Shown: positions 10,982-19,751, numbered from the stretch's first letter. The stretch is 64,000 bases of DNA from JAJPKK01 sp963800215 (GCA_963800215.1 CAWCZY010000009.1:1-64000); one strand, 5' to 3'. Numbers and translations: made by a program. The notes: a model not told the origin generated them from the sequence alone.

Positions 10982-11996
10982 TCACCTGTTCTTGCCACGT
11001 TTTTTGCGGGTCCGCGGCGGCTCTTCGACGCCGCCCGCTCGCTGCCGACTTGGAAGCTGGGGGTTTTTTCGCCTTGGTTGGGTCACCGCGCTCTTGCGCT
11101 TGGCGCTTCGCGCCGGATTTGCGCCGATTTTGCGGTGTGCCTGGACGCCTGCTTTGCCGCCGGGCGGTTTTGCGTCGCCTGGCGACTTCTCCTTGGCCGC
11201 CGCGGGCTTGCGCTTGCCGGCCTTGGATGCGGACGGGCGCTTCGCCAGCTTTGCCGTGCGTCGCAGGTTTGCCGAGCCTTGGCATCGTGGCGCGGCGGCG
11301 CACCGAAGCCGGCCGCCCGCGGGCTTGCGGCCGCTCGGGCGCTTGGACCGCCTTGCGCCGCGCTGCCGAAACCGGCCGGGCCGGCCGCGGTGCGGCCGGC
11401 CGGCAGCCGGCCGGAACCTTCGAGCAAGCGCTGCCAGCGCGGCAGAGACCTCATCGATCGGAGCCATGCCATCGATGGTCCTGAGCATACCCTTGCCGGA
11501 GTAGTAGCCGATCAGCGGCGCCGGTCTGGCCGCGATAGGCGTCGAGCCGCTTCTTCAGCGCCTCGGCATTGTCGTCGGCACGCAGCGGCTCTCCGCGCGC
11601 CGCCATCTCCGCGACCCGCTTTTCGATCCGCTGCAGCAGGATGGCCTCGTCGACCTTGAGCTCGATCACCGCATCGAGCTCGAGCCCCTTCTCCTTGAGC
11701 ATGCGGTCGAGGGCCTCGGCCTGGGCCACCGTGCGGGGAAAGCCGTCGAGGATGAAGCCGTTGTGCGCATCAGGCTGGCTGATGCGATCGGCGACGGCCT
11801 CCACCACCAGGCTGTCGGGGACAGAGATCGCCCCGCGCCATGATGTCCTTGACCTGGAGCCCGGTCGGGGTCTCCGCCTTAACCGCCGCACGCAGCATGT
11901 CGCCGGTGGAAAGCTGGACGATCCCGTATTTGTCGACGAGCCTTTGCGCCTGGGTGCCCTTGCCCGCGCCCGGCGGACCCAGGAGAATGAGCTCAT
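10982..11996 (-). CDS. adk: Adenylate kinase with long basic C-terminal tail, frameshifted
   Basis: Balances ATP, ADP and AMP. The P-loop (LILLGPPGAGKGTQAQRL) is encoded right after the start but one frame away from the ATG at 11996, so a base is missing or added at codon 2-3. Further motifs are NGFILDGFPRTVAQAEALDR (AMP site), LQRIEKRVAEM, the short-lid region and GKGMLRTIDGMAPIDEVSAA. The lid is short, without the zinc-type cysteines. The core ends near 11420, but the frame stays open for about 145 more codons, rich in Lys, Arg, Ala and Pro (for example KLAKRPSASKAGKRKPAAAK), to a stop at 10982. The ATG overlaps the upstream secY-like stop as ATGA. Confidence 0.92.
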
Positions 11997-12579
11997 TGGC
12001 GTATCCCCCGAGCCGTCATGAGCCCGTCACCGCGGACCTGGGCACTCATATCGAGAACGACGCAGACTACGACCAGAGCCGACATGCCGTCGAAATAGAA
12101 CGGCAAGTGAGCATAAGCAATCAGCAAATCCGGAATGAGGGCAATGAGCGCGAGGTAAGCGGCGCCCAGGACAACGGTTCGCGACACCACATAGTAGTCG
12201 AGGTGGGCTGCCGTGGCCTCGCCCGGCGCAACGCCGGGAACGACGCCCCCATGGGCCTTCAGCTTCTCGGCCGCGGCGTCTGGATCGAGCACGAAGGCCG
12301 TGTAGAGGAGCGCGAGCAAGATGATCGCGACCGCGGTGGCGATCAAGAAGGCCGGCCGGCCATGTTCGAACTCTGCCGCAACGCGCCCTCAACCAGGACC
12401 CTTGGCCGCCGCCGAAGAGGGCAAATATCGCCATCGCATGAAACGCCGGCGGGCTGCCTCTGAAACAGCTGCTTCCAGACGGTGAGATCAATGCCGGGAA
12501 GCGGAATGTAGGTGCCGAGACGATAGACAGGGAGTACGCCGACCGTAAATGCGATGCGCCGCCTCAACTCCGGACTCAT
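11993..12579 (-). CDS. Short SecY-like protein lacking the central membrane segments
   Basis: A second secY-related gene between secY and adk, about 195 codons against 440 for SecY. It starts MSPELRRRIAFTVGVLPVYR and LGTYIPLPGIDLTVWKQLF, clearly matching residues of SecY around the first membrane segment. A MAIFAL piece follows, also present in SecY. The text then jumps to an equivalent of the SecY region before TM8: EHGRPAFLIATAVAIILLAL aligns with GHGRPLFLVLYVGLIIFFAF, followed by HGGVVPGVAPGEATAAHLDY, VVLGAAYLALIALIPDLLIA and LPFYFDGMSALVVVCVVLDM. TM2-7 and the plug are absent, as is the SecY basic C-terminus. Two frame changes near 12430 and 12400 fit the window-wide one-base errors. It may be a pseudogene, but the retained pieces are cleanly spaced. 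Confidence 0.75.
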
Positions 12580-12726
12580 CGCCGCCGCCCTCGCCGGACT
12601 ACTTCAATACATCCAAAGATACGTCTGCCACAACCGCCCCTGCTCGCGAAACAGCTCTCCCGCATGGCCGGATAAAATGCTCGGAACCGGAGCGCGTAAA
12701 CACGACGCGCCGCCCCAATCCAAGCC

Positions 12727-14059
12727 TCATCTCTTCCGCCCCCGCAGCTTCGATTTCTTGATCAGCCCTTCATACTGGTGCGCCAGCAGATAGCCCTGCA
12801 CCTGCGCCACCGTGTCCATGGTCACGCTGACCACGATCAGCAGCGAGGTGCCGCCGAAATAGAACGGCACCGCGGCATAGGAGATCAGGATTTCCGGCAG
12901 CAGGCAGACGATGGCGAGATAGCCGGCGCCGATCACGGTGATGCGGGACAGCACATAGTCGATGTATTCCGCGGTGCGTTCGCCCGGACGGATGCCCGGA
13001 ATGAAGCCGCCATGCTTCTTGAGGTTCTCCGCGGTCTCGGTCGGGTTGAACACGATCGCGGTGTAGAAGAACGCAAAGAAGATGATCAGGCCGACATAGA
13101 GCACCAGGAACAGCGGCCGGCCGTGGCCGAGCTGGGTGGTGATCAGGTTGAGCCATTCCGGCCCCTGGCCGGCGTTGAAGTTCGCCACCGTGGTCGGCAG
13201 CAGCAGCAGCGAAGAGGCGAAGATCGGCGGAATGACGCCGGAGGTGTTGAGCTTGAGCGGCAGGTGCGAGGATTGCCCCTCGAACATGCGGTTGCCGACC
13301 TGGCGTTTGGGATATTGGATCAGCAGCCGGCGCTGGGCGCGCTCCATGAACACGATGAATGCGATCACCGCGACCCCCATCACGAGCACCACCATGATCA
13401 GCCCGGTCGACAGCGCGCCCTGCCGGCCGAGTTCGAGGGTGCCGGCCACCGCCGCCGGCAATTCGCGCCACGATGCCGGACAGGATGATCAGCGAAATGC
13501 CGTTGCCGATGCCGCGCGAGGTGATCTGCTCGCCGAGCCACATCAGGAACATGGTGCCGCCGGTGAGCGTGATCACCGTCGAGATGCGGAAGAACAGGCC
13601 GGGATCGGCGACCACCTGTCCGGACCCTTCGAGGCCGATGCTGATGCCGTAGGACTGGAACGCCGCCAGCAGCACGGTGAGGTAGCGGGTGTACTGGTTG
13701 ATCATCTTGCGGCCGGACTCGCCCTCCTTCTTGAGCTGCTCGAGGGTGGGCGACACCGTCGTCATCAGCTGGATGATGATCGAGGCCGAGATGTAGGGCA
13801 TGATGTTGAGGGCGAAGATCGCCATGCGGTGGATGCCGCCGCCGGCGAACATGTTGAACATGCCGAGGATGCCGCCCGACTGGGTGCGGAAGATCTGTTC
13901 CCATGCGGTCGGATCGATGCCGGGCAGCGGAATATAGGTCCCGAGCCGGTAGACGATCAGCGCGCCGAGCGTGAACCAGATTCGCTTCTTCAGCTCGTCG
14001 GCCTTGGCGAACGCCGAGAAGTTGAGATTGGCCGCCAATTGTTCCGCTGCAGAGACCAT
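12727..14059 (-). CDS. secY: Protein translocase subunit SecY, one frameshift
   Basis: Ten-segment channel subunit of the Sec translocon in the inner membrane. The N-terminal part runs from MVSAAEQLAANLNFSAFAKA through LGTYIPLPGIDPTAWEQIF, the plug region FNMFAGGGIHRMAIFALNIM and YISASIIIQLMTTVSPTLEQ to LISGIVA-like text. A break near 13465 moves to the second frame, which holds FMERAQRRLLIQYPKRQVGN, NTSGVIPPIFASSLLLLPTT, HGGFIPGIRPGERTAEYIDY and the C-terminal YEGLIKKSKLRGRKR. Joined length is about 444 residues. Lies in the spc part of the superoperon after rplO. Confidence 0.97.
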
Positions 14060-14162
14060 GGTCCAGGCTCCTTGACGCCCCCGTCACCCATTTGCCGGTC
14101 AGGCCGGCCATCCAGGCATCCTCAAAATGGAAGCCGTGGAGGGGCGGCGCAAGGCCACCGGC

Positions 14163-14660
14163 TCACGCAGCTTTGTCGCCACCCTCTTCGTCGGTCTTCC
14201 GCGGCGCCAGGATCTTGACCGATCCGCCCGCCTTTTCAACCGCCTCGACCGCCGACTTGGAGGCGCCGTAGACCGCAAACTGCAGCGCCACCTTGATTTC
14301 GCCCTTGCCGAGCAGGCGCACGCCGTGCTTTGCGCGCCGCAGCACGCCTGCCCGCACCAGAGCCTCGGCGTCGACCACGTCCTTGGCGTCGAGCGTGCCC
14401 TTGTCGATCGCCTCCTGGACCCGGCCGAGGTTCACCTCGTTGAGCTTGAGGGCGAATATATTGTTGAATCCGCGCTTGGGCAGCCGCCGGTGCAGCGGCA
14501 TCTGGCCGCCTTCGAAGCCCTTGATGCGCACGCCGGTGCGCGCGGTCTGGCCCTTGCCGCCGCGGCCGCCGGTCTTGCCCTTGCCGGAGCCGATGCCGCG
14601 GCCGATCCGCATGCGCCCCTTGCGCGAGCCGGCATTGTCGGAAATCTCGTTGAGCTTCAT
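14163..14660 (-). CDS. rplO: 50S ribosomal protein L15
   Basis: Intact, 165 residues. Starts MKLNEISDNAGSRKGRMRIG and shows the Gly/Lys-rich rRNA-binding stretch GRGIGSGKGKTGGRGGKGQT and GFEGGQMPLHRRLPKRGFNN. The C-terminal domain ends KILAPRKTDEEGGDKAA. A 147-base gap holding a palindromic repeat pair separates it from rpmD, unusual inside this operon. Confidence 0.98.
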   Translation of the reverse strand: MKLNEISDNAGSRKGRMRIGRGIGSGKGKTGGRGGKGQTARTGVRIKGFEGGQMPLHRRLPKRGFNNIFALKLNEVNLGRVQEAIDKGTLDAKDVVDAEALVRAGVLRRAKHGVRLLGKGEIKVALQFAVYGASKSAVEAVEKAGGSVKILAPRKTDEEGGDKAA

Positions 14661-14683
14661 GGCTCTGTCCTCTTTGTCTCGGC

Positions 14684-14800
14684 CACTCCCTCCCCCTCCT
14701 TCAGGGGAGGGTCGGGGAGGGGGCTGCGGACTCTCGCGCAAGCGTAGCGCTTGCGGCAAGTGCCCCCTCCCCGACCCTCCCCCGCAAGCGGGGGAGGGAG
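14684..14800. repeat. Paired inverted repeat arms inside the ribosomal operon
   Basis: A left arm (about 14684-14722, CCCTCC-TTCA-GGGGAGGG then TCGGGGAGGGGG) and a right arm (14763-14800, CCCCCTCCCCGACCC then CTCCCCCGC-AA-GCGGGGGAG) are inverted relative to each other with about 40 bases between them. Same two-arm design as near 42246, 56523 and 59183. It sits between rplO and rpmD, so any transcript of the operon must carry this structure. Confidence 0.8.
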
Positions 14801-14807
14801 AAGTTAG

Positions 14808-15014
14808 CTACTTCTCCTCGACCACGCGGATGAGGTGCGCCACCTTGGCGATCATGCCGCGGGTCGAGGGCGTGTCCGGCACCTCGGCGACGCGTCCGAT
14901 GCGATTGAGGCCGAGCCCCATCAGCGTCTCGCGCTGATCGTGGGTGCGGCGAATCGGGCTGCCGGTCTGCTCGATCTTGATGGTTTTTTTCGCTGTCATG
15001 TTCGTTGTCGCCAT
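14808..15014 (-). CDS. rpmD: 50S ribosomal protein L30
   Basis: Short L30: KTIKIEQTGSPIRRTHDQRE, TLMGLGLNRIGRVAEVPDTP, RGMIAKVAHLIRVVEEK. 68 residues from 15014; a start at 14999 (MTAKKTIKIEQTG) would give 63, closer to the family norm. Neither has a strong ribosome site. Lies between rpsE and rplO. Confidence 0.96.
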   Translation of the reverse strand: MATTNMTAKKTIKIEQTGSPIRRTHDQRETLMGLGLNRIGRVAEVPDTPSTRGMIAKVAHLIRVVEEK

Positions 15015-15043
15015 ATCGGGCTAGCGGAATCGGACTCTGCGGA

Positions 15044-15607
15044 TCATTCGGTAGCTGCGGGTTCGGCGTCGCCGTCGCGCCGGCGCGCCTGCAGGGCGGA
15101 GACCTTGACGTTGCGCCGCGCCGCGACCGAGCGCGGCGAATCCTGGTGCTTCAAGGCGTCGAAGGTCGCCCGCACCATGTTGTAGGGGTTCGACGAGCCG
15201 ATCGACTTCGCCACCACGTCCTGCATGCCGAGCGTCTCGAACACCGCGCGCATCGGACCGCCGGCGATGATGCCGGTGCCGGTGGGCGCGGCGCGCAGAA
15301 ACACCTTGCCGGCGCCGTGGTGGCCGATCACGTCGTGATGCAGCGTGCGGCCCTCGCGCAGCGGCACCCGGATCAGGCTGCGCTTGGCGGCATCGGTCGC
15401 CTTGCGGATGGCTTCCGGCACTTCGCGCGCCTTGCCGTGGCCGAAGCCGACCCGGCCCTTCTGGTCGCCGACCACCACCAGCGCCGCGAACCCGAAGCGC
15501 CGGCCGCCCTTCACCACCTTGGCGACGCGGTTGATGTGGACGAGCTTGTCGGTGAACTCGCTGTCCCGCTCTTCCCGATCGCGATGATGTTCACGTGCCA
15601 TGACCAA
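15044..15607 (-). CDS. rpsE: 30S ribosomal protein S5
   Basis: Intact, 187 residues. The RNA-binding N-terminal domain has EFTDKLVHINRVAKVVKGGR and RFGFAALVVVGDQKGRVGFG; the C-terminal domain has GTGIIAGGPMRAVFETLGMQ and SSNPYNMVRATFDALKHQ. ATG at 15601 (MAREHH) is an alternative start. The C-terminal 20 residues are a variable Ala/Arg tail. Confidence 0.98.
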   Translation of the reverse strand: MVMAREHHRDREERDSEFTDKLVHINRVAKVVKGGRRFGFAALVVVGDQKGRVGFGHGKAREVPEAIRKATDAAKRSLIRVPLREGRTLHHDVIGHHGAGKVFLRAAPTGTGIIAGGPMRAVFETLGMQDVVAKSIGSSNPYNMVRATFDALKHQDSPRSVAARRNVKVSALQARRRDGDAEPAATE

Positions 15608-15677
15608 TGTCCATTTCCGTTCGGGCCGACAGCCCTCTCCGATTTGCGTTATCCGAACGCCGCGTTCGGAGAGCGCC

Positions 15678-16026
15678 TTAGAAACTCAGGCCGCCCTCGC
15701 GTGCCGCATCGGCCAGCGCCTTGACGCGGCCGTGATAGAGATAGTGGCCGCGGTCGAACACCACTTCCTTGACGCCCTTGGCGGCGGCGCGTTCGGCGAC
15801 CAGCTTGCCGACCGCCTTGGCGGCGCCGATATCGGCGCCGGTCTTGAGGCTGCCGCGCAGGTCTTTTTCCAGCGAGGACGCGGAGGCGACGGTCGCGCCG
15901 GCCTTGTCGTCGATCACCTGGGCGTAGATGTGCTTCGACGAACGAAACACCGACAGGCGCGGACGCAGCCCCGCGGCCGCCTTGATGGTGCGCCGGATGC
16001 GCGCCTTGCGCCGTTCGATCTGCTAT
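15678..16026 (-). CDS. rplR: 50S ribosomal protein L18, start codon hit by an indel
   Basis: The C-terminal 90 residues read cleanly: MFRSSKHIYAQVIDDKAGAT, SLEKDLRGSLKTGADIGAAK, ERAAAKGVKEVVFDRGHYLY. Upstream the same frame encodes IERRKARIRRTIKAAAGLRP and then meets ATAGCAG. Removing one base gives ATG CAG ATC, that is M-Q-I-E-R-R, with CAGGAG about 7 bases before it. So the start is at about 16026 and the apparent loss of the start codon is a one-base insertion. Binds 5S rRNA. Confidence 0.93.
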
Positions 16027-16074
16027 GGCTGGCTCCTGTAGCTCCAGCGCCTGATCGGACCGCGACTGACACCG

Positions 16075-16611
16075 TTACTTCTTCTTGCCTTCCTTGCGGA
16101 AGATGTATTCGCCCGGCGTATCTCACGCCCTTGCCCTTGTAGGGCTCCGGCGGCCGGAAGCCGCGGATTTCCGCCGCGACCTGCCCGACCTTCTGCTTGT
16201 CGATGCCCGGTGATCACGATCTCGGTCGGCTTCGGCGTCACGATCGCGATGCCTTCCGGAATCGGATAGATCACGTCGTGGCTGTAGCCGAGCGCGATCT
16301 GCAGGTTCTTGCCCTGGACCGAGGCGCGATAGCCGACGCCGGTGATCTCGAGCTTGTCCTCGAAGCCCTTGGTGACGCCGGCGACGAGATTGGCGACCAG
16401 GGTGCGCGAGGTGCCCCACATCGAGCGCGCGCGCTTGGTCTCGGTGCGCGGATCGACCTTGATGGCGCCATTGTCCATCTTCACCAGCGACGTCGTCCGG
16501 CAGCACCAGGGCGAGGGCGCCCTTCGGCCCCTTCATCTTGACGGTCTGGCCCTCGACATTGGCGGTGACGCCCGTCGGGATCGGAACCGGTTTCTTGCCG
16601 ATACGTGACAT
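16075..16611 (-). CDS. rplF: 50S ribosomal protein L6, frameshifted
   Basis: Starts MSRIGKKPVPIPTGVTANVE and GQTVKMKGPKGALALVLPDD. After a break near 16490, TKRARSMWGTSRTLVANLVA, VTKGFEDKLEITGVGYRASV and GYSHDVIYPIPEGIAIVTPK. After breaks near 16205 and 16125 it ends with the codons for EYIFRKEGKKK, TAA at 16075. About 177 residues joined. Lies between rpsH and rplR. Confidence 0.97.
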
Positions 16612-16621
16612 CGCGGTCCTC

Positions 16622-17021
16622 TCAGAACACCGTACAAAGGATTTCGCCGCCGACATTGGCGTCGCGGGCGGCGTGGTCCGCCATCACGCCCTTGCGGCGT
16701 CGACACGATGGCGACGCCGAGGCCGTTGTTGATGCGCGGCAGGTTCTTCACCGACACGTAGACGCGCCGGCCCGGCTTCGACACCCGCTCGATCTCGCGG
16801 ATCACCGGCTCGCCGTCGAAATATTTCAGCTCGATCTCGAACTCGCTGCGGCCGTCGCTGTGCTCCACCGTGGCATAGTCGCGGATGTAGCCCTCGCTCT
16901 TGAGCACCTCGAGCACGCTGCGGCGCAGCTTGGAGCCCGGCGTCGACACCTTCGACTTGGTGCGCTGCTGGGCGTTGCGGATGCGGGTGATCATGTCGCC
17001 GATCGGATCATTGACGTTCAT
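16622..17021 (-). CDS. rpsH: 30S ribosomal protein S8, frameshifted
   Basis: Starts MNVNDPIGDMITRIRNAQQR, includes LKSEGYIRDYATVEHSDGRS and ISVKNLPRINNGLGVAIVST-type text, then one break near 16700 before the C-terminal stretch encoding NVGGEILCTVF, stop at 16622. Binds 16S rRNA helix 21 and in enterobacteria represses the spc operon; whether it does so here cannot be seen. Confidence 0.97.
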
Positions 17022-17030
17022 CGTATCGCC

Positions 17031-17336
17031 TCACCAGCTCGACTTGACCAGGCCCGGGATCAGGCCCCTGGAGCCGAGATCCCGCATCGCGATGCGGCTC
17101 ATCTTGAGCTTGCGGTAATAGGCGCGCGCGCGCCCGGTCACCTCGCAACGGTTGCGGATGCGCGTCGCCGACGAGTTGCGCGGCAGCTGCGCCAGCTTGA
17201 GCTGCGCCTCGAAACGCTCTTCCAGCGGGCGCCCCTTGTCATAGGCGATCGCCTTGAGGCGCGCGCGCTTGCCGGCGAATTTCTTCGTCATCCTGCGCCG
17301 CCGGTTGTTCTTTTCGATCGAGCTCGTCTTCGCCAT
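17031..17336 (-). CDS. rpsN: 30S ribosomal protein S14 (zinc-free type)
   Basis: Intact, 101 residues. MAKTSSIEKNNRRRRMTKKF at the start and RNRCEVTGRARAYYRKLKMS near the end. It is the long form without the CxxC pairs of zinc-binding S14. Nine bases upstream of rpsH. Confidence 0.98.
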   Translation of the reverse strand: MAKTSSIEKNNRRRRMTKKFAGKRARLKAIAYDKGRPLEERFEAQLKLAQLPRNSSATRIRNRCEVTGRARAYYRKLKMSRIAMRDLGSRGLIPGLVKSSW

Positions 17337-17377
17337 CTAGGTCTCCTGAGCATCCGCGTTTGAGGATGTCGCCAGCC

Positions 17378-18129
17378 TCACTGCCGGAACGGGAAGTTGA
17401 ATGCCGTCAGCAAGGCGCGCGCTTCGTCGTCGGTACGCGCGGTGGTGCAGACGGTGATGTCCATGCCCCAGATCTCGGCTGTCTTGTCGTAGTCGATCTC
17501 GGGGAAAACGATGTGCTCCTTGACGCCGAGCGAATAATTGCCCCGGCCGTCGAAGCTCTTCGGATTGAGGCCGCGGAAATCCCGCACCCGCGGCAGCGCG
17601 ATGTTGATGAGGCGGTCGATGAACTCGTACATCCGCGCCTTGCGCAGCGTCACCTTGCAGCCGATCGGCTGGTTCTCGCGCAGCTTGTAGGTCGAGATCG
17701 CCTTGCGCGACTTGGTGATGATCGCCTTCTGGCCCGGAGATCAGCGCGAGGTCGGCGGCGGCGGATTCCACCTTCTTGCGGTCGGCGACCGCTTCGCCGA
17801 TGCCCATGTTGATCACCACCTTGTCGATGATCGGCACCTGCATGCCGTTCTTGTAGCCGAACTGCTCGGCGAGCTTGGCGCGCACCTCTTTGTCGAATTG
17901 CACCCGAAGCCGCGGCGGGCCCTTGGGCTCGGGCTCCGCGCTCGGCACCGGCCGGCTGCCGGCCTTGTCGCCCTTGGCGCCGCGCTGCGGCTTATCGCCC
18001 GCGCCGGTCTTGGCGGCCTTCGGCGCCTTGTCGCCGCCCGTCACCCTTGGCCTGCTTGGCCTTGGGCGCGGCGTCGGCCTTGTCCGCCTTTTTGGCGGCG
18101 GCCTTCTTGTCCTTGTCTTCCTCAGCCAT
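17378..18129 (-). CDS. rplE: 50S ribosomal protein L5 with a long basic N-terminal extension, frameshifted
   Basis: The conserved core starts with RLRVQFDKEVRAKLAEQFGY, followed by MQVPIIDKVVINMGIGEAVA and, after a break near 17740, TLRKARMYEFIDRLINIALP, RVRDFRGLNPKSFDGRGNYS and DITVCTTARTDDEARALLTA. Ahead of the core are about 70 residues rich in Lys, Ala and Gly, starting MAEEDKDKKAAAKKADKADA at 18129; one extra base near 18035 interrupts this part. Ordinary L5 is about 180 residues; this one would be about 250. The ATG at 18129 overlaps the rplX stop by 8 bases. It contacts 5S rRNA and P-site tRNA. Confidence 0.95.
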
Positions 18130-18439
18130 CGATCTCGACTCCCGAACGCTTGGCGAAGCGCACCTTGCGGCCGTCATTGCCGGTCTTGAAGCCGACCCGG
18201 GTCGGCTTGCCGTCCCTGGGATCGGCGACGGCGATGTTCGACAGATGCAGCGGCGCTTCCTTGGAAATGATGCCGCCTTCCTGCTGGCCGGTCTGGCGCT
18301 GGTGGCGCTTGACGATGTTGACGCCGCGCACCAGCGCGCGTTCCTCGGCCGGGCGCACCTCGATGACTTCGCCGGTGCGGCCCTTGTCGCGGCCGGTGAG
18401 CACGACGACCTTGTCGCCCTTGCGGATCTTCGCAGCCAT
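18122..18439 (-). CDS. rplX: 50S ribosomal protein L24
   Basis: Intact, 105 residues, with the KOW motif in RKGDKVVVLTGRDKGRTGEV and NIVKRHQRQTGQQEGGIISK, ISKEAPLHLSNIAVADP. ATG at 18439 overlaps the rplN stop as TGATG; its own end overlaps rplE. Early assembly protein of the large subunit. Confidence 0.98.
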   Translation of the reverse strand: MAAKIRKGDKVVVLTGRDKGRTGEVIEVRPAEERALVRGVNIVKRHQRQTGQQEGGIISKEAPLHLSNIAVADPRDGKPTRVGFKTGNDGRKVRFAKRSGVEIDG

Positions 18440-18807
18440 CACAGCACCTCCGGCGCGAGCGAGATGATCTTCATGTGGTTCTTGGCGCGCAATTCGCGCG
18501 GCACCGGTCCGAAGATGCGGGTGCCGACCGGCTCCATCTGCGGATTGATCAGGACGGCGGCGTTGCGGTCGAACCGGATCACCGAGCCGTCGGCCCGGCG
18601 GATGTCCTTGGCCACCCGCACCACCACCGCCTTCATCACGTCGCCCTTCTTGACGCGGCCGCGCGGGATCGCCTCCTTGACCGACACCACGATGACGTCG
18701 CCGATGGTGGCGTATTTGCGCTTCGAGCCGCCCAGCACCTTGATGCACATGACGCGACGCGCGCCGGAATTGTCCGCCACGTCGAGGTTGGTCTGCATCT
18801 GAATCAT
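18439..18807 (-). CDS. rplN: 50S ribosomal protein L14
   Basis: Intact, 122 residues: MIQMQTNLDVADNSGARRVM, CIKVLGGSKRKYATIGDVIV, DGSVIRFDRNAAVLINPQME and GTRIFGPVPRELRAKNHMKI. Typical length and motif order. Start of the spc-type segment after rpsQ. Confidence 0.98.
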   Translation of the reverse strand: MIQMQTNLDVADNSGARRVMCIKVLGGSKRKYATIGDVIVVSVKEAIPRGRVKKGDVMKAVVVRVAKDIRRADGSVIRFDRNAAVLINPQMEPVGTRIFGPVPRELRAKNHMKIISLAPEVL

Positions 18808-18848
18808 AGGACGCCTCGTTCTTTCACTGGTAAGTCCGCCCGCGAGCG

Positions 18849-19103
18849 CTACGCGCTCACGGTCGCTTTCTTCTGGCCCTGGACCACCGTCCAGCGCTTG
18901 AGCTTCGAAATCGGCCGGTGCTCCTCGATCCACACGAGATCGCCGACCCCGTATTCGCCCTTCTCGTCATGGGCGTAGTATTTCTTGGAGCTCCGCACCG
19001 TCTTCTTCATCACCGGATGGGTGAAGCGGCGCTCGACCCGCACGACCACCGTCTTGGTCTGCTTGTTGCTCACCACCTCGCCCTGCAGTACGCGCTTCGG
19101 CAT
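18849..19103 (-). CDS. rpsQ: 30S ribosomal protein S17
   Basis: Intact, 84 residues: MPKRVLQGEVVSNKQTKTVV, RFTHPVMKKTVRSSKKYYAH, DLVWIEEHRPISKLKRWTVV. OB-fold binder of 16S rRNA. Follows rpmC with no gap. Confidence 0.98.
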   Translation of the reverse strand: MPKRVLQGEVVSNKQTKTVVVRVERRFTHPVMKKTVRSSKKYYAHDEKGEYGVGDLVWIEEHRPISKLKRWTVVQGQKKATVSA

Positions 19104-19322
19104 CTAACCGCTCCTCAAATGACTGGCTGGGCCGCGCGCTTGCACCTGCGCGGCCGTCTTGATCCGGGCGATGTCGCGGCGCACCTCGCGCACCCGCGAC
19201 GTGTTCGCGAGCTGCCCGGTGGCGCGCTGGAAGCGCAGGTTGAACTGCTCCTTCTTGAGCTTGAGCAGTTCGTCCTCGAGCTGGTCCGGGCTCATCGCCC
19301 GCAAATCCTCGGTCTTCATCAT
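19104..19322 (-). CDS. rpmC: 50S ribosomal protein L29
   Basis: Intact, 72 residues: MKTEDLRAMSPDQLEDELLK, KKEQFNLRFQRATGQLANTS, REVRRDIARIKTA. Two ATGs in a row at 19322 and 19319. Small helical protein at the exit tunnel. Confidence 0.97.
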   Translation of the reverse strand: MMKTEDLRAMSPDQLEDELLKLKKEQFNLRFQRATGQLANTSRVREVRRDIARIKTAAQVQARGPASHLRSG

Positions 19323-19337
19323 GGGCTCGCGCGCTCC

Positions 19338-19751
19338 CTACTCGGCAATGCGCTCGACGAAGCGCGTCTTGATCGGCAGCTTGGCGGCGGCGAGGTCGAG
19401 CGCCTCGCGCGCCAGCGCCGACGTGACGCCGTCGAGCTCGAACAGGATGCGGCCCGGCTTGACCCGCACCACCCAGAATTCCGGCGCGCCCTTGCCCGAG
19501 CCCATGCGCACTTCGAGCGGCTTCTTCGAGACCGGAACGTCCGGGAAAATGCGGATCCACACCCGACCGGCGCGCTTCATGTGGCGCGTCATCGCGCGCC
19601 GCGCCGCCTCGATCTGGCGCGCGGTCAGGCGGTCCGGCTCCATCGCCTTGAGGCCGAACTGGCCGAAGCTCAGCGTCGCCCCGCTGGTGGCGACGCCTTT
19701 GATCCGGCCCTTGTGCGCCTTGCGGAATTTGGTGCGCGCCGGTTGCAACAT
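19338..19751 (-). CDS. rplP: 50S ribosomal protein L16
   Basis: Intact, 137 residues: MLQPARTKFRKAHKGRIKGV, FGQFGLKAMEPDRLTARQIE, RRAMTRHMKRAGRVWIRIFP, RMGSGKGAPEFWVVRVKPGR. Near the peptidyl-transferase centre and A-site tRNA. Confidence 0.98.
   Translation of the reverse strand: MLQPARTKFRKAHKGRIKGVATSGATLSFGQFGLKAMEPDRLTARQIEAARRAMTRHMKRAGRVWIRIFPDVPVSKKPLEVRMGSGKGAPEFWVVRVKPGRILFELDGVTSALAREALDLAAAKLPIKTRFVERIAE

Noticed and set aside
12727..14059. secY as a pseudogene
   Set aside because: It has one frame change only and all ten membrane segments; the gene is essential.
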